DNA of 64,000 nt, taken from positions 620,001 through 684,000 of the forward strand of contig JAQSEB010000116.1 in assembly GCA_030063045.1 (NCBI GenBank), written 5' to 3'. How positions within the stretch are numbered: position 1 is the stretch's first letter; every line of letters begins with the position of its first letter. The notes below the pieces were generated by a model. That model ran no database searches, was not told the origin of the DNA, and worked only from the letters and a program-made list of their open reading frames with translations. A program made the translations under genes and the position numbers. This document shows positions 53,069 to 64,000 of the stretch, one piece after another. The stretch comes from Pratylenchus scribneri. Its lineage: Eukaryota; Nematoda; Chromadorea; Rhabditida; Pratylenchidae.

Positions 53069-56000
53069 TCAAATTAAGTATTTGACATCTCTCCCCGTTT
53101 CCCCTTCATGTACGTGTCCCGCTTCTGTTTCTCCTCCTTCATGTACGTGTCCCGCTTCTGTTTCTCCTCCTTCATGTACGTGTCCAGTTTCCGTTTCCCC
53201 TCCTTCATGTACGTGTCCAGTTTCCGTTTCCCCTCCTTCATGTACGTGTCCCGCTTCTGTTTCCCCTCCTTCATGTACGTGTCCAGTTTCCGTTTCCCCT
53301 CCTTCATGTACGTGTCCAGTTTCCGTTTCACCTCCTTCATGTGCGTGTCCAGTTTCCGTTTCCCCTCCTTCATGTACGTGTCCAGTTTCCGTTTCCCTTC
53401 CTTCATGTACGTGTCCCGCTTCTGTTTCCCCTCCTTCATGTACGTGTCCAGTTTCCGTTTCCCCTCCTTCATGTACGTGTCCAGTTTCCGTTTCCGCTCC
53501 TTCATGTACGTGTCCAGCTTCTCCGTGCGAATGATGATGCCTTCCTCCCCCAGCCTCTTCGCTTTCTCCCAACGGTGAATGCCCAGGCCAGCCCACAAAT
53601 CGGACCTAAATTCATTTGATTAATTTCTTTAAAATTCACTGAAGCTGACAGTTCCACCAAAATGTTCATGTTCATCTTCCTCCACCTCGGAACTGTGTTC
53701 ACCACCGAGGATATGCGGAGACAAAACCTCAATCAAATAACGCTCTTCACTGTAAATACGCGGCGAAAGAATGTGCGGACTGAGCACAAGGACGCCATGC
53801 GTGTCCGGAGAGCCAATATGAATTGCGCCGGCGGCTAAAATCAACAAAGGAAACGGTCATTTGGCCTTCACTCCCAACTTACTTGGTCCCAATACTTGGA
53901 CAAAAAGAGTGCGCGGAGCCAACACTCGAGCCTCGGCTGCAATCGGTGAAAGGACCTATTCGGATTGGAAGAGATAAAGCAATTTAAAAAGGAAGGCGAC
54001 TTCAATCATAAATGCTTCCGGACTCAGGGTGTATGTGTTCAGAAATTGGGGGGTCAACACTTGGAGCTTGAATGCTTCAGGACTTAGAATTTGGGCGAAC
54101 AGAGCCATTGGTGACAAAATTGTGGCATAGAAGGCGACGGGGGAAAGCACATGAATCTGATGAGGGAAGGGAAGATTCCATGGATTCAGAATGTTCGCTC
54201 ACCGTCAAAATTTCGGGTGAAATCAGTTCACGATAGAATGCATGCGGCGACAGAAACAAACCCTTTTAATTGAAAAAAAATGCATAATAGAAAGAAATCG
54301 TCGAAGCATTTAAACAATTTTAATTAATGATAGGTTATATTTTGGCAATTTTATGATATATTTTATAACAAGTTGGTTTTAATGTAAGGACTATGGCCGC
54401 ATTCAGATTTTTAAATTCATTCCAGTTTAGATTTATGTTTCATTCCGGAATTCTAATTTCTAAGTTCATTACATAATTGTAATTGCGATTGTAATTCTTT
54501 CCGGAAAGTATTCTGATTTTCATTCCGGAAAGAATTCTGATTTTCATTCCGGAAACAATTCTGATTTTCATTCCGGAAACAATTCTGATTTTCATTCCGG
54601 AAAGAATTCTGATTTTCATTCCGGAAAGAATTCTGATTTTCATTCCGGAAAGAATTCTGATTTTCATTCCGGAAAGAATTCTGATTTTCATTCCGGAAAC
54701 AATTCTGATTTTCATTCCGGAAACAATTCTGATTTTTATTCCGGAAAGAATTCTGATTTTCATTCCGGAAACAATTCTGATTTTCTTTCCGGAAAGAATT
54801 CTGATTTTCATTCCGGAAAGAATTCTGATTTTCATTCCGGAAAGAATTCTGATTTTCATTCCGGAAAGAATTCTGATTTTCATTCCGGAAAGAATTCTGA
54901 TTTTCATTCCGGAAAGAATTCTGATTTTCATTCCGGAAAGAATTCTGATTTTCATTCCGGAAAGAATTCTGATTTTCATTCCGGAAACAATTCTGATTTT
55001 CATTCCGGAAAGAATTCTGATTTTCATTCCGGAAACAATTCTGATTTTCATTCCGGAAACAATTCTGATTTTCATTCCGGAAAGAATTCTGATTTCTATT
55101 CCGGTAACAAGAAAAGCTAACCGGAAACAATTTCTGATTTTCATTGTTGAAAGCTGAGCAGTTTTTATACTTTAATTCTATGAGTTTTAATTTTTAAGCC
55201 AATCCATTTTTCCTATATAATTCGATAGATCTCTTTCAGCTTTTTATTAATTTGACATCAAATTTGCTAAAAATTCATTAGTTTTTGAAGTGATAAAAGT
55301 CTCGCGCGCAAACGGCCTGTTCCAATTCTACCCCAAGCATTTTTCTCAAATATTTTACCTCAAGAATAACGCCACCCAATCTCGTGTCAAATGCAAATGG
55401 CTCCAGATCGAGAATGTTTGGAATTGGTCTCAGGCCACTCTCCGTGTCCGGTGCTATTCCACCAATTTCTTGTCTTTTTCTCCTTCTTTTCCTCAATTCT
55501 TGAGTGAATGATTTGCCTTCTGGTATAAATAAAATTATTTCATTCCTATTAATTAAAAATGCTTCTCACCTGCCAGACTTTCTCCTGCCATCTCTACTCC
55601 TTCTTCTCCTAATTTGGCCAATTCTGCGATTTTTGCCTCCAATCTCCTTTCGGCCATTTCCAAATCCTCTCCATCATTTATTTGCCAACTTCTTGATTTT
55701 GGCAATACAATTTCTTGTTGCCATTCCCTCAAATGGGCATATCCTCTCGTTTTGAGCATTTTCCTTTGCCCAATGTCCAATGTTGCCTTCAGCCTTGTCC
55801 AATCCCGTTCGGCTGCCTCAATCCTTCGGATCGCCGGCAAAACTTCTCCTTCCAATCTTTCCATTTTTGGGCCCAATTCACTGACCAATCGGGCCAAATT
55901 CCTTCCAGTGCCAGTCAAATTCATCAGCAAATCCAACCAGGCAATTTGTTCACTTCGGCCAATTGAGGCCAAAGAAAGGATCGAAGGAAGGGAAAAGGAT

Positions 56001-56921
56001 GATTTGGAGGAGTTGTGGAATGAAAGCAAATCAGGAGACAAAAAGCCTTTTCTTCTGGACGGAAAAATGGAGAAAAGTCGAGGCGAAAGTAGCGAAAATT
56101 GGTTGGAAGAAATTTTGTCAAAAATATCTTCAATTTTGTGCTGCATTTCGGCCAATTCTTTTGGCCCATCCAATCGTTTTATTCTCAAATTTGTGGCTGA
56201 GTTTGTTGTTGCCATAATTTTGGATATTAATCTAAAAAAAAAGTAATAAATATATTCCTAAAATGGTTGTCCAAAAATTGTACTTCACATTTCGGTCGTC
56301 CATTTTTGCAATGAATTTTTGGCATTTCACCAATGCCCGTGAATATTTCTCCAATTTTTGCATATTTCGAATATTCTCCGACAATTCCATCATCCGTGTT
56401 TTCATTGTCTCCCTTTTTCGCCTTTTTCTGGCCACCGTATTTTTCACAATTTTTCGCCGCCTCCAAAGATTGAAAAAGTGCCGAATTCGTCGATGCCAAC
56501 GATGTTGATGCCTCCTTCCCCCAATCAATGTTGAATCTGCATCCTTGGCCATTTTGATCCTTTTTCCCTTAATACTCACTAAAATTTCGGTTCTTTGCTC
56601 TCCACGGTCTCGGGCACGGAACATTTTTGCCAAACATTTTGCATAGTGAATTGGAGTTTTGCCTCCTTGCCTATTTTCGGCCAAACATTCCGCAAAAAGG
56701 ATTCGCTCAATTTTTGGCACTTGGGCCAACGTAATCCGTGCCTTGGCCTTCATCAATGCGAGAAGGGCGGCACGCCGAAAAAGGGCATCAATTTTGGTGG
56801 GGTTCAAAAGGAATTGATGACCATTTTGGATTGATGAAGAGGAATCAGAATTGGTTTGGATTGAAGTGAAAAGGAAGAAAAGAAAGAAGGTTGCCTTGGG
56901 AAAAATCAAATTGAATGACAT
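53069..56921 (-). CDS. mlt-10: MLT-10-type moulting-cycle secreted protein
   Basis: Eight exons, 56921-56284, 56231-55570, 55519-55359, 54262-54203, 54156-54001, 53955-53883, 53834-53650 and 53605-53069, give 823 residues in the phase-consistent model. A signal peptide (MSFNLIFPKATFFLFFLF) is followed by a basic region and the moulting-cycle domain, with FSLLSPRLFSIFPSR and GFLSPDLLSFH (about 245-270). The hallmark LSP repeats follow from about 488: LFLSPHAFYRELISPEIL, VLSPVAFYATILSPMALF, VLSPHILSPRIYSEERY, EVLSPHILGG. C. elegans MLT-10 is an epidermal secreted protein needed for moulting. The last exon holds a 33-bp repeat open in more than one frame. Phase favours HVHEGGETETG repeats, while the alternative frame reads DLWAGLGIHRWEKAKRL then KLDTYMKEGKRK. 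Intron 54263-55358 holds a 24-bp minisatellite. Confidence 0.85.
53097..53520. repeat. 33-bp tandem repeat in the last mlt-10-like exon
   Basis: About 13 copies of TCCTTCATGTACGTGTCCAG plus TTTCCGTTTCCCC (33 bp, 11 codons). Main variants are CCCGCTTCTG versus CCAGTTTCCG. Frames are open on both strands. On the gene strand they read HVHEGGETETG or KLDTYMKEGKR. Confidence 0.95.
54430..55140. repeat. 24-bp minisatellite block 3 (TTCCGGAA family)
   Basis: About 25 copies of the same unit as at 17100 and 20050, entirely within mlt-10-like intron 54263-55358. Left-edge sequence GTAATTCTTTCCGGAAAG resembles the CMK-1 intron repeat at 30296. Confidence 0.95.
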
Positions 56922-58020
56922 TTTGAAAGGAAATGGAATGAGGCGAAGTGAGGAGAAATGGCGACATCAACGACGATTTGTTAGCCGGATCAATCAGTTT
57001 CATTTTTGTTTTTGCAGAGAGGCTGAATTCTAAAGCTTCTCATAAATTTAATTTATCACATTGAGCAGTTCAGTTCAGACCCAATTTTTGGATGGGGATA
57101 TCGGCGCAATCGACTGTCAATTATTTATGGATGATGGGGGAGAATTTGGGGTTATACTCGATCTGTGTGACTGATGGAAATAAAATAAATCCATTTTTTT
57201 AAATTTTAACTAATTCATTTATTAATTACAAAAATTGGTCAAAGATTTCTTGCCATTTTTTAAAGTAACAAAGAGAAAATTGAGAACACAGTATAATAAA
57301 CCCGACTTTCTTGAGGATAAGCTATTTTTTCTATAAAATGGTTTAAATTTTCGTAAATTTAATTGTCATTTTTAGAAATTATTTAGGGCCTTCAAAGGGT
57401 ATATAGGCTTACCGAATTGGTTGTTTCATTGTTTGCCTATGGCCAAAAGAATGACTCAAGTTACTGAAACGTCCTAATTTGATCAAAAATGACCTTTTAT
57501 TTTCGGCTTCCTTTCTCTATGAATTTATTCTTTATGCTTCCGCCGCTTTTTATGCTAATAAATCTAGTCGGTATTTTACGACTTTTTCTCGGCTTCTTCT
57601 TTCCAATTTTATTCGCTTCTTTTCACTGGAAAAAAATTTTAAAATGTTGGTTAAACATTTACGCTTTGCAAGCAACAAAAAATCAGGCAAAATAAAGAGG
57701 AGCAAGGATGAAGAAGGAGGGAAAGGTGGCGCAAAATGATCGGTCGTCGAAATGCTATATTGAGTTGCGCACCTACAGGTGCAAATCCGAAATCCCCTTC
57801 CGCTTACTTCTCAACAATTTTTGTGTCAATTGACGCGGGTCAACACCTTCTCTCATTACTTGCTTCCCGTCAAATAGTTCATTTCATATTTTTATAGAAG
57901 TCAATTCATTTTTCAATACCCTCTTCACCCTTCAGAAATAAGAAATAACGCAATTCAAAGATGCGGAAAGAATATTGCTATTTGGCAAAAGCCAAATTGG
58001 CTGCTTTTAATTATTTAAAA
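56922..58020. other. Upstream region of the mlt-10-like gene
   Basis: Presumed promoter of the mlt-10-like gene. It contains one half MITE-A copy (57300-57477). A short frame at 57479-57739 (+) has a hydrophobic start and a Lys-rich end, with no further support. Confidence 0.4.
57300..57477. repeat. MITE-A half copy 10
   Basis: Only the right arm is present: TTATTTAGGGCCTTCAAAGG, ACCGAATTGGTTGTTTCATT, CTATGGCCAAAAGAATGACT and the outer end AGTTACTGAAACGTCC, the clearest terminal sequence of the family. Confidence 0.65.
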
Positions 58021-58027
58021 GTCAGAG

Positions 58028-59095
58028 CAAGCGGAATTATTCTAACCAGGTGGAATTATTCTAACCAGGCGGAATTATTCTAACCAGGCGGAATTATTCT
58101 AAGAACAGGCGGAATTATTCTAAGAACAGGCGGAATTATTCTTAACCAGGCGGAATTATTCTTAACCAGGCGGAATTATTCTTAACCAGGCGGAATTATT
58201 CTTAACCAGGCGGAATTATTCTAGGCGGAATTATTCTAACCAGGCGGAATTATTCTTAACCAGGCGGAATTATTCTTAACCAGGCGGAATTATTCTAACC
58301 AGGCGGAATTATTCTTAACCAGGCGGAATTATTCTTAACCAGGCGGAATTATTCTAACCAGGCGGAATTATTCTAACCAGGCGGAATTATTCTAACCAGG
58401 CGGAATTATTCTAACCAGGCGGAATTATTCTTAACCAGGCGGAATTATTCTAACCAGGCGGAATTATTCTAACCAGGCGGAATTATTCTTAACCAGGCGG
58501 AATTATTCTAACCAGGCGGAATTATTCTAACCAGGCGGAATTATTCTTAACCAGGCGGAATTATTCTAACCAGGCGGAATTATTCTAACCAGGCGGAATT
58601 ATTCTTAACCAGGCGGAATTATTCTTAACCAGGCGGAATTATTCTAACCAGGCGGAATTATTCTTAACCAGGCGGAATTATTCTTAACCAGGCGGAATTA
58701 TTCTTAACCAGGCGGAATTATTCTAACCAGGCGGAATTATTCTAACCAGGCGGAATTATTCTTAACCAGGCGGAATTATTCTAACCAGGCGGAATTATTC
58801 TAACCAGGCGGAATTATTCTTAACCAGGCGGAATTATTCTAACCAGGCGGAATTATTCTAACCAGGCGGAATTATTCTAGGCGGAATTATTCTAAGAACA
58901 AGCGGAATTGTTCTAACCAGGCGGAATTATTCTAACCAGGCGGAATTATTCTAAGAACAGGCGGAATTATTCTAACCAGGCGGAATTATTCTAACCAGGC
59001 GGAATTATTCTAACCAGGCGGAATTATTCTAAGAACAGGCGGAATTATTCTAACCAGGCGGAATTATTCTTAACCGGCGGAATTATTCTAAGAAA
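58028..59095. repeat. 19-20-bp satellite with GGCGGAATTATT core
   Basis: Roughly 50 tandem units of AACCAGGCGGAATTATTCT (19 bp) or AACCAGGCGGAATTATTCTT (20 bp), with occasional AAGAACAGGCGG variants near both ends. Stops in all frames exclude coding. It is the reverse complement of the intronic repeat at 23020. Confidence 0.97.
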
Positions 59096-61013
59096 AGATG
59101 GAAGAATGAATTAATCTATAAACATGCGGATTTATTCTTAATAAGCTACAAGATAACTGCCTCATTTATCGATGGCAATGCCGTAAAAAGATGCCAAAAT
59201 CCCCATTCTCGATATTTATTTCCCTCACATTCCAATGTTTAAGCCCTACCCCACACTAATCCACATCCATTAATTAATCTTGAATATCCTCCCTCAATTT
59301 TTCATCTAATCTGATCAACATAACACACATTTTCCCTCAAACTCCCTTCCATTCCACCCATTAATCCATCTTATTCATCCCCTTCCCCCGTTTTACCCCT
59401 CAATTTTGCATTTCCTCATTTTCAGAAAAAAATGTCTTTCCAATAAAATGTTCCTCCTTTGACCACCCAATTTCGTCCGAACAAATATATAATAATTTGG
59501 AATCCATCCCCGAGAGGCATACCACCCGGCAATTTTATTTCCCCTTCTCCATTTCGTCAATTGGAGTTGCGCGAGAATTGGCTTCCCCCTTTGCCCCTTT
59601 AGCCTACATAGAAATTTTCATTCCCTTCCCCTTTACTTTTTCTCCACCTTTGACAGTTTGAAAGGTTTACGGCAAAAAGCAAAAAACACTAACCCATTTT
59701 GTTAGGTGACAATTATTGTATGTGGCACCATTCTCAGAAGAAATTTGCATATTTTCTAAATGTTTTTTCTCATTCACCAAATAAAATAATAAATATAATA
59801 AAACCAGATTTGGGTGGGGAGAGCTTTCTGTTCTCCTACTAATTTTCACTTTGAACCTCGAGAGAAGAAGAGTGGCAAATGCCGATAAAAAGAAAAAATA
59901 ATCGAGTGAAAAGCCAAAATTGGGTGACGAATTCGCTGATATCCAATCTCACACATTCCACCCATCAATCGCGCTCATCATCAATTTTGTGCCTTCAGGG
60001 GAATAAAATGTGTGCCGCCAAAAATTGTTTAAAAGGGAACGGCTGAACGCCTAAAATGATTTGATTTGATTAAGAAGTCTCGCTTTGGGCGAATATACAC
60101 AAAAAATGATCAAACCGGCAAAGGAAGAGGGGAACGCCTTTTCAAAGCTTCACCAATAAACCCCCTCCCCCCAAACGGCTTCATCTTTCCTTCCTACCAG
60201 CCCCTCCTTCAATCATTCCGCGTTAGAGCAGAAAATCGGCGGCAAATGAGTGGAAAAAGGGGCAACGGAATTGGATTGAATTTCGCCTTCATTGCCTTCT
60301 CCTCGCCTTTCTCATCAGTTGATCTTCCGGATGAACGCCTTCTCAATTTTTGATGGGCTCCATTTTAGGGAATGCCGACTTTTAAATGGAGTCGAATTCT
60401 TCACTCTATTTAAAAAGAGGCAATTTGCCATTTTCAAAAGGCTTCTGCCTCTTTAAATTTCCCTTTCAATCCGACATTGGATTAAATTTTAGTGCCTTCC
60501 CCCTTCCTCCTCACCTTCCACAGATCCAGACAAGCTTGATCTTCTGGATGAACAGTGAAAAACTTCACAATTGCCCCGCTTTATTTTAAAAGGATAATTT
60601 GCCAATTGAAAAGGCTAATGTATCCCTTTCACTTTCCCTTCCTTTTTCCCTATTTTTACCTAAAAATTCACGACGGCATTTTCCCCATTCCCTCTTTGAC
60701 GCGTGCCTATGGGCATGATGGGCACATTGTTTGCATTCTCGCGCACATTTTTTGTTCGGATGGAGGATAATCGCAATATATCCAAATGGACACATTCCTC
60801 TTCTTCCCCTTCCCGTTTTCTTTTTGTATTTGCCCATCGGCACTTTCCCTTTTCACTTAAGTGGCTCAATTCCACTTCCACATAATCTGGCGCCATTCTC
60901 TTTCAAATTTGTTTGTGCAATTTCCCAAATTTTTTATCCAAAAACACTCAAAAATATTCTCCTATCCTTCCCTTTTCATTTTCGAATACTCCCTTCCCTT
61001 TTGCTAGCCAATA
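59096..61013. other. 1.9-kb region upstream of the QUA-1-like gene
   Basis: Presumably includes the QUA-1-like promoter. It is pyrimidine-rich with several short frames on both strands and no splice or family support. The last bases, TTTTGCTAGCCAATA before ATG, could be a trans-splice acceptor. Confidence 0.4.
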
Positions 61014-64000
61014 ATGCCATTTCCTTCATGGCTATTGGCCATTATATTTGGCCTTTTCCCTTTTCTAATCCACTCCTCGTTGGCCATTTCCTATCGTTGC
61101 GAAGGTGATCAAGTGCTGATTGTCCAATCGTTTGGTAATGATTCCATCCGAATGCATTGCCAACGCCTTCAACTTTGTGGGCACAAATCTGTGGTCTGTC
61201 TTCACTTTTTATTCCTTTATTTCGCGCCGATACTGGACAATTGAGTCCAGCCGATTCAGTACCTGATCATTCTTTTGGCCATAGCTCAATGAAGCAATAA
61301 CCAATAGCGAAGGCGATAAGCCATTTTGAAGCTTTAAATATCCTCTAAAAAGTGGCTTAGTAATATTATGAAAATTTAAATCAATTTTTAAAATAAGTGA
61401 CTTTTCATCAGAAAATTTGGGTTCAACTCTTTAACAGACTCAAAGACATCTAACTTTTTTAGAACTGTAAATTTTATAAATACATTTAGCAACTTTTTAT
61501 AGGATACTTTAAGCTTTTAAAAGATATATTGCCTTCCCTGATTGGTTATTGCCTCGTTGAGCTATGGGCCAAAAACCAATGTAGGATAACTAGAATTAAT
61601 ACCTCCAAACCCTATGTCAAACATTTCCTCCCCTCCTTCCATTCCAGCGTTGCCAATATGAACAAAACCAGTCGGCATGTGGTGGCAAAACCAATTTTGT
61701 CTCCCATGTTAATCAACCAACGCCTTTGGCCCCGGTGGCGCATACTTGTTGCGAATTATTACAGGCATTGCCCGGTGCTGCCAGTCAAGCGCCCGCCCAT
61801 CCGGGCATCCCTGGCCATGGTGGGAATGATTGTTTTGTGTATGAATTGCCGGATGGCAGCACACCGGATTCACCAAAAAAGGAAAAAACGGAGAAGCCAA
61901 AAACAGCCACGGCCGAAGATGAAGCGGAAGAATTCACGCTGCTCAACAGTGTGGATCAAATTCCCTCGCAATTCGGTGATTCACCCGGACAAATTGGCTA
62001 TCGAATGCGCCTCTTCCTGTTGAGAAATAAAAGTCCACCGGTGTTATTGGTCAAAGCAATCCAACGTGTCAAGTCAGTGTGCATAGGGAGAAACAGGGCA
62101 TTTCAGTACCAATGGCCGTTCTTTTGGCCATAACTCAATAAGGAAATAACAAATTTGGGAAGGCGATAAGCCATTTGAAAGCTCTAAATGTCCTCTTAAA
62201 GGTGGCTTCTTTACTATTTTGAAAATTTAGAATAATTTAATAATAAAGCGGCTTTTTCTTAGAAAATATTGGTCATTAACCTCAAAGATATTTAACTTTT
62301 TAAAAAGGTGAATTTCATAAAAAAATATTGAAGCCACTTTTTAGAGGACATTTCGGGCTCGCCAATGGCATATTACCTTTCCCAGATTGGTTACAGCCTC
62401 GTTAAACTATGAGCCAAAAACCAATTCTGGTTTCTGCTTCCGACGAAAAAGGCCATACAGAAATGAAAATTGGGGTTGATTTTTCTAGGGACGGCTATCG
62501 TGTCACCATTTGCCGACCCCGCTGTGGTCCATTAATGAGCCATGGGCGGCCATTGGGTTCACGTGAAGGTGGTCGTAGAAAAGTTGATGGTGGAAAATCA
62601 TCGGAGGAATGGACAGCGGCTGCATGGAGTTCATGGAAGACAACATCGTTGGTTTTTTAATAGACCTATTCAAAAATTTTTCCTAGACCCAGAAATATTT
62701 AGGCATTTGACAGAACTCGTTAATGCGATTCATTAGATTATAAATTGGCTCGGTTTCAACCAATTCTAACATAGGTTTTGAACCATTAAACCAAAATGGG
62801 TTTAAGCAGTTTAATACCCTTTAATTATTGACCAAACCATCACAAATTATATACCATTCAATGCGTCTTGATCAGCTCTATCCAAAATGGTATATGGTTT
62901 TGGAATGCAGCCAACCTTTAAACCATTATAATTATTTTTGTATTATGTCCCTTTTTGGCAAATTAAATAGTATCCGCCTTCTTTCCACAGATGGTCCTCA
63001 TGGAGCACAAATATTTTGACACCTGGGAATGGGACAAAAGGAGGCGGAAGAAGCCGAAATAGAAGTGGCGGAAATGGAAGGTCAATTGAAGCGGAGGCCA
63101 GTGCCGAAGCAGGGGCCGAAGGAAATGCGGAAGCCCGAGGTGGCCAAAATGGTGGTGGCCAACAGCCATCCATTGTGAACAATGTGACCGTGATTGGTGT
63201 GGGCGGACAAGGTGGTGACGGAGGGCATGCCGTGGGAAATGCCAATTTGACGGGTGGCACTGGCCAAGGAATTGGCGTTTTGGCGGTGAACGTGAGAAAT
63301 GGAACGGATGATGATGGAGGCAAAAATGGAGGAGGAAATGGAGGAGGGGATGAAGATGAAGAAGGAAGGGGGAAGAATAATGGAAAACGAGGAAAACATC
63401 ATAAAGGAAGGAAGGGTAAGTTCGAATTAGCGAATTGCCCATTCTTTTGGCCATATCTCAACAAGGAAGCAACCAATTCAGGAAGGCAATATGCCATTCG
63501 AAAACCCTGAAAGTCCACTAAAAAGTGGCTAAACTATTTTTTAAAAATTTAAAATAATTTACAAAATAAGCGGCTTTTCCTCCAAAATTCGGGTTTATTA
63601 CATTTAAAGGTATATAATTATTTTAAAAGGGAGATTTTTACAAAAGTATAATAGCTACTTTGTAGAGGAAATTGTGAGCTTTCAAATAGTATATCGCCTT
63701 CCTAAATTAGCTTTCCTCGTTGTGCTATGGGTTTCAAAAACCATTGTGGATCTAAAAAATCGGCAATACTCAAATTGCCCCATAACCATGAGGAAATCTT
63801 TTAAATTTAATTTGTTTTCATAGGTGGCGATGAATCCGACGATGAGAATGATTCCGGGGATGGAGATGATTCTGGCGTAGATGGTGAAAAACGACATGGA
63901 AGGAAAGGGAAGAAAGGCAAAGGTAAAACAGGAAAAGAAGGAGGCGATGATGGAACGGATGAGGCAAAAAGTGATGAAGATGAAGAAGAAGAAGGAAAGG
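61014..64000 (+). CDS. qua-1: QUA-1-like hedgehog-related secreted protein, 5' part
   Basis: Exons 61014-61190, 61648-62072, 62489-62647, 62991-63415 and 63824 to the window edge are in phase, with at least 454 residues visible. A signal peptide (PSWLLAIIFGLFPFLIHSSL) is followed by a Cys-rich N-domain: YRCEGDQVLIVQSF, MHCQRLQLCGHKS, RCQYEQNQSACGGKTNFVSH, HTCCELL, GNDCFVYELPDG, GYRMRLFLL, DGYRVTICRPRCG. This Cys pattern recalls nematode hedgehog-related N-domains, in particular QUA-1. A Gly/Asn-rich then Lys/Glu/Asp-rich linker follows. The C-terminal Hog/Hint autoprocessing domain expected for QUA-1 would lie beyond the window, so the call is provisional. All four complete introns contain dispersed repeats. 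The protein is expected to be secreted; C. elegans qua-1 is needed for moulting. Confidence 0.65.
61244..61603. repeat. MITE-A copy 11 in QUA-1-like intron 1
   Basis: Lies in intron 61191-61647. Left end AGCCGATTCAGTACCTGATC, inner arms CATTCTTTTGGCCATAGCTC and GTTGAGCTATGGGCCAAAAA. Confidence 0.8.
62084..62438. repeat. MITE-A copy 12 in QUA-1-like intron 2
   Basis: Lies in intron 62073-62488. Left end ATAGGGAGAAACAGGGCATT plus TCAGTACC, starting only about ten bases from the 5' splice site. Inner arms are TTCTTTTGGCCATAACTCAA and AACTATGAGCCAAAAACC. Confidence 0.8.
62735..62975. repeat. Repeat R-A copy in QUA-1-like intron 3
   Basis: Lies in intron 62648-62990. Blocks are CAACCAATTCTAACATAGGT, AATTATATACCATTCAATGC and TTATAATTATTTTTGTATTA. 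It has the same orientation as the copy at 15655. Confidence 0.65.
63438..63745. repeat. MITE-A copy 13 in QUA-1-like intron 4
   Basis: Lies in intron 63416-63823, starting about 20 bases after the donor GTAAGTTCG. Arms are ATTCTTTTGGCCATATCTCA and TTGTGCTATGGGTTTCAAAA; the right arm is more diverged. Confidence 0.8.

Noticed and set aside
56232..56921. Separate short secreted protein instead of mlt-10-like exon 1
   Set aside because: A donor at 56283 is in phase with the next exon, and the combined protein matches the moulting-cycle family layout.
58028..59095. CRISPR-like array
   Set aside because: Units are contiguous 19-20-bp repeats with no unique spacers, in a eukaryotic genome.

Overview
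The window looks like a nuclear genomic segment of a nematode. Introns are mostly 45-60 bp with TTTNAG-type 3' ends, some start codons sit directly behind a 3' splice-like TTTTAG or TTTCTAG (consistent with spliced-leader trans-splicing), and there is a moulting-cycle (MLT-10-type) gene, a hedgehog-related QUA-1-like gene and a CMK-1-type CaM kinase. The dispersed palindromic repeats and satellite arrays suggest a repeat-rich, perhaps parasitic clade IV species. That last point is inference. No bacterial, organellar or viral gene was recognised.

Layout from left to right: a possible 46-residue small gene (1237-1432, +); adenine phosphoribosyltransferase (1725-2404, +); a 15-exon RanBP9/10 gene (7961-2998, -); an eight-exon gene for a very acidic, mucin-like secreted protein with a C-terminal thrombospondin type 1 module (16701-9294, -); a divergent pair of tiny Arg/Glu-rich paralogues (17870-18112, - and 18643-18915, +) between minisatellite blocks; a RING-CH/MARCH-like E3 ligase (23485-21319, -); a PDK1-like kinase without a PH domain (26226-28600, +); a CaM kinase I gene with a long low-complexity N-terminal extension (37202-30037, -); an 11-exon gene for an 899-residue proline-rich/coiled-coil protein of unknown function (41621-46292, +); a 6-kb satellite of ~152-bp monomers (46.9-52.86 kb); an MLT-10-type moulting gene (56921-53069, -); a ~1-kb satellite of 19-20-bp units (58.0-59.1 kb); and the 5' part of a QUA-1-like gene that runs off the right edge (61014-64000, +). 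Gene models were built by hand, joining exons only where GT-AG sites, codon phase and family similarity agreed.

The repeats are the most unusual part. (a) MITE-A is a foldback element of about 300-380 bp with at least 13 copies, eight of them inside introns of five genes and others intergenic. In the TSP1 gene one intron is almost coextensive with a copy, and the element's terminal inverted repeat supplies the 5' splice site. (b) A short CMK-1 intron is essentially a GGGGCCCC-ended foldback element. These suggest introner-like intron birth. (c) Repeat R-A recurs in introns, and its 46.7-kb copy has been split by the 152-bp satellite, which has higher-order structure. (d) A 614-bp near-perfect palindrome has an 8-bp target duplication. 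(e) A ~1.18-kb foldback is inserted inside a MITE-A copy and itself carries an insertion. (f) Six tRNA-like box A/box B sequences end in T-runs. (g) Minisatellites sharing a TTCCGGAA core occur at four loci, and three of these give long artefactual open frames.

The genes do not form an operon or one pathway. Two are moulting/cuticle-type genes (MLT-10-like, QUA-1-like), and a third encodes a secreted extracellular-matrix-like protein. The two kinases (PDK1-like, CaMKI) lie tail to tail and flank the 614-bp palindrome.
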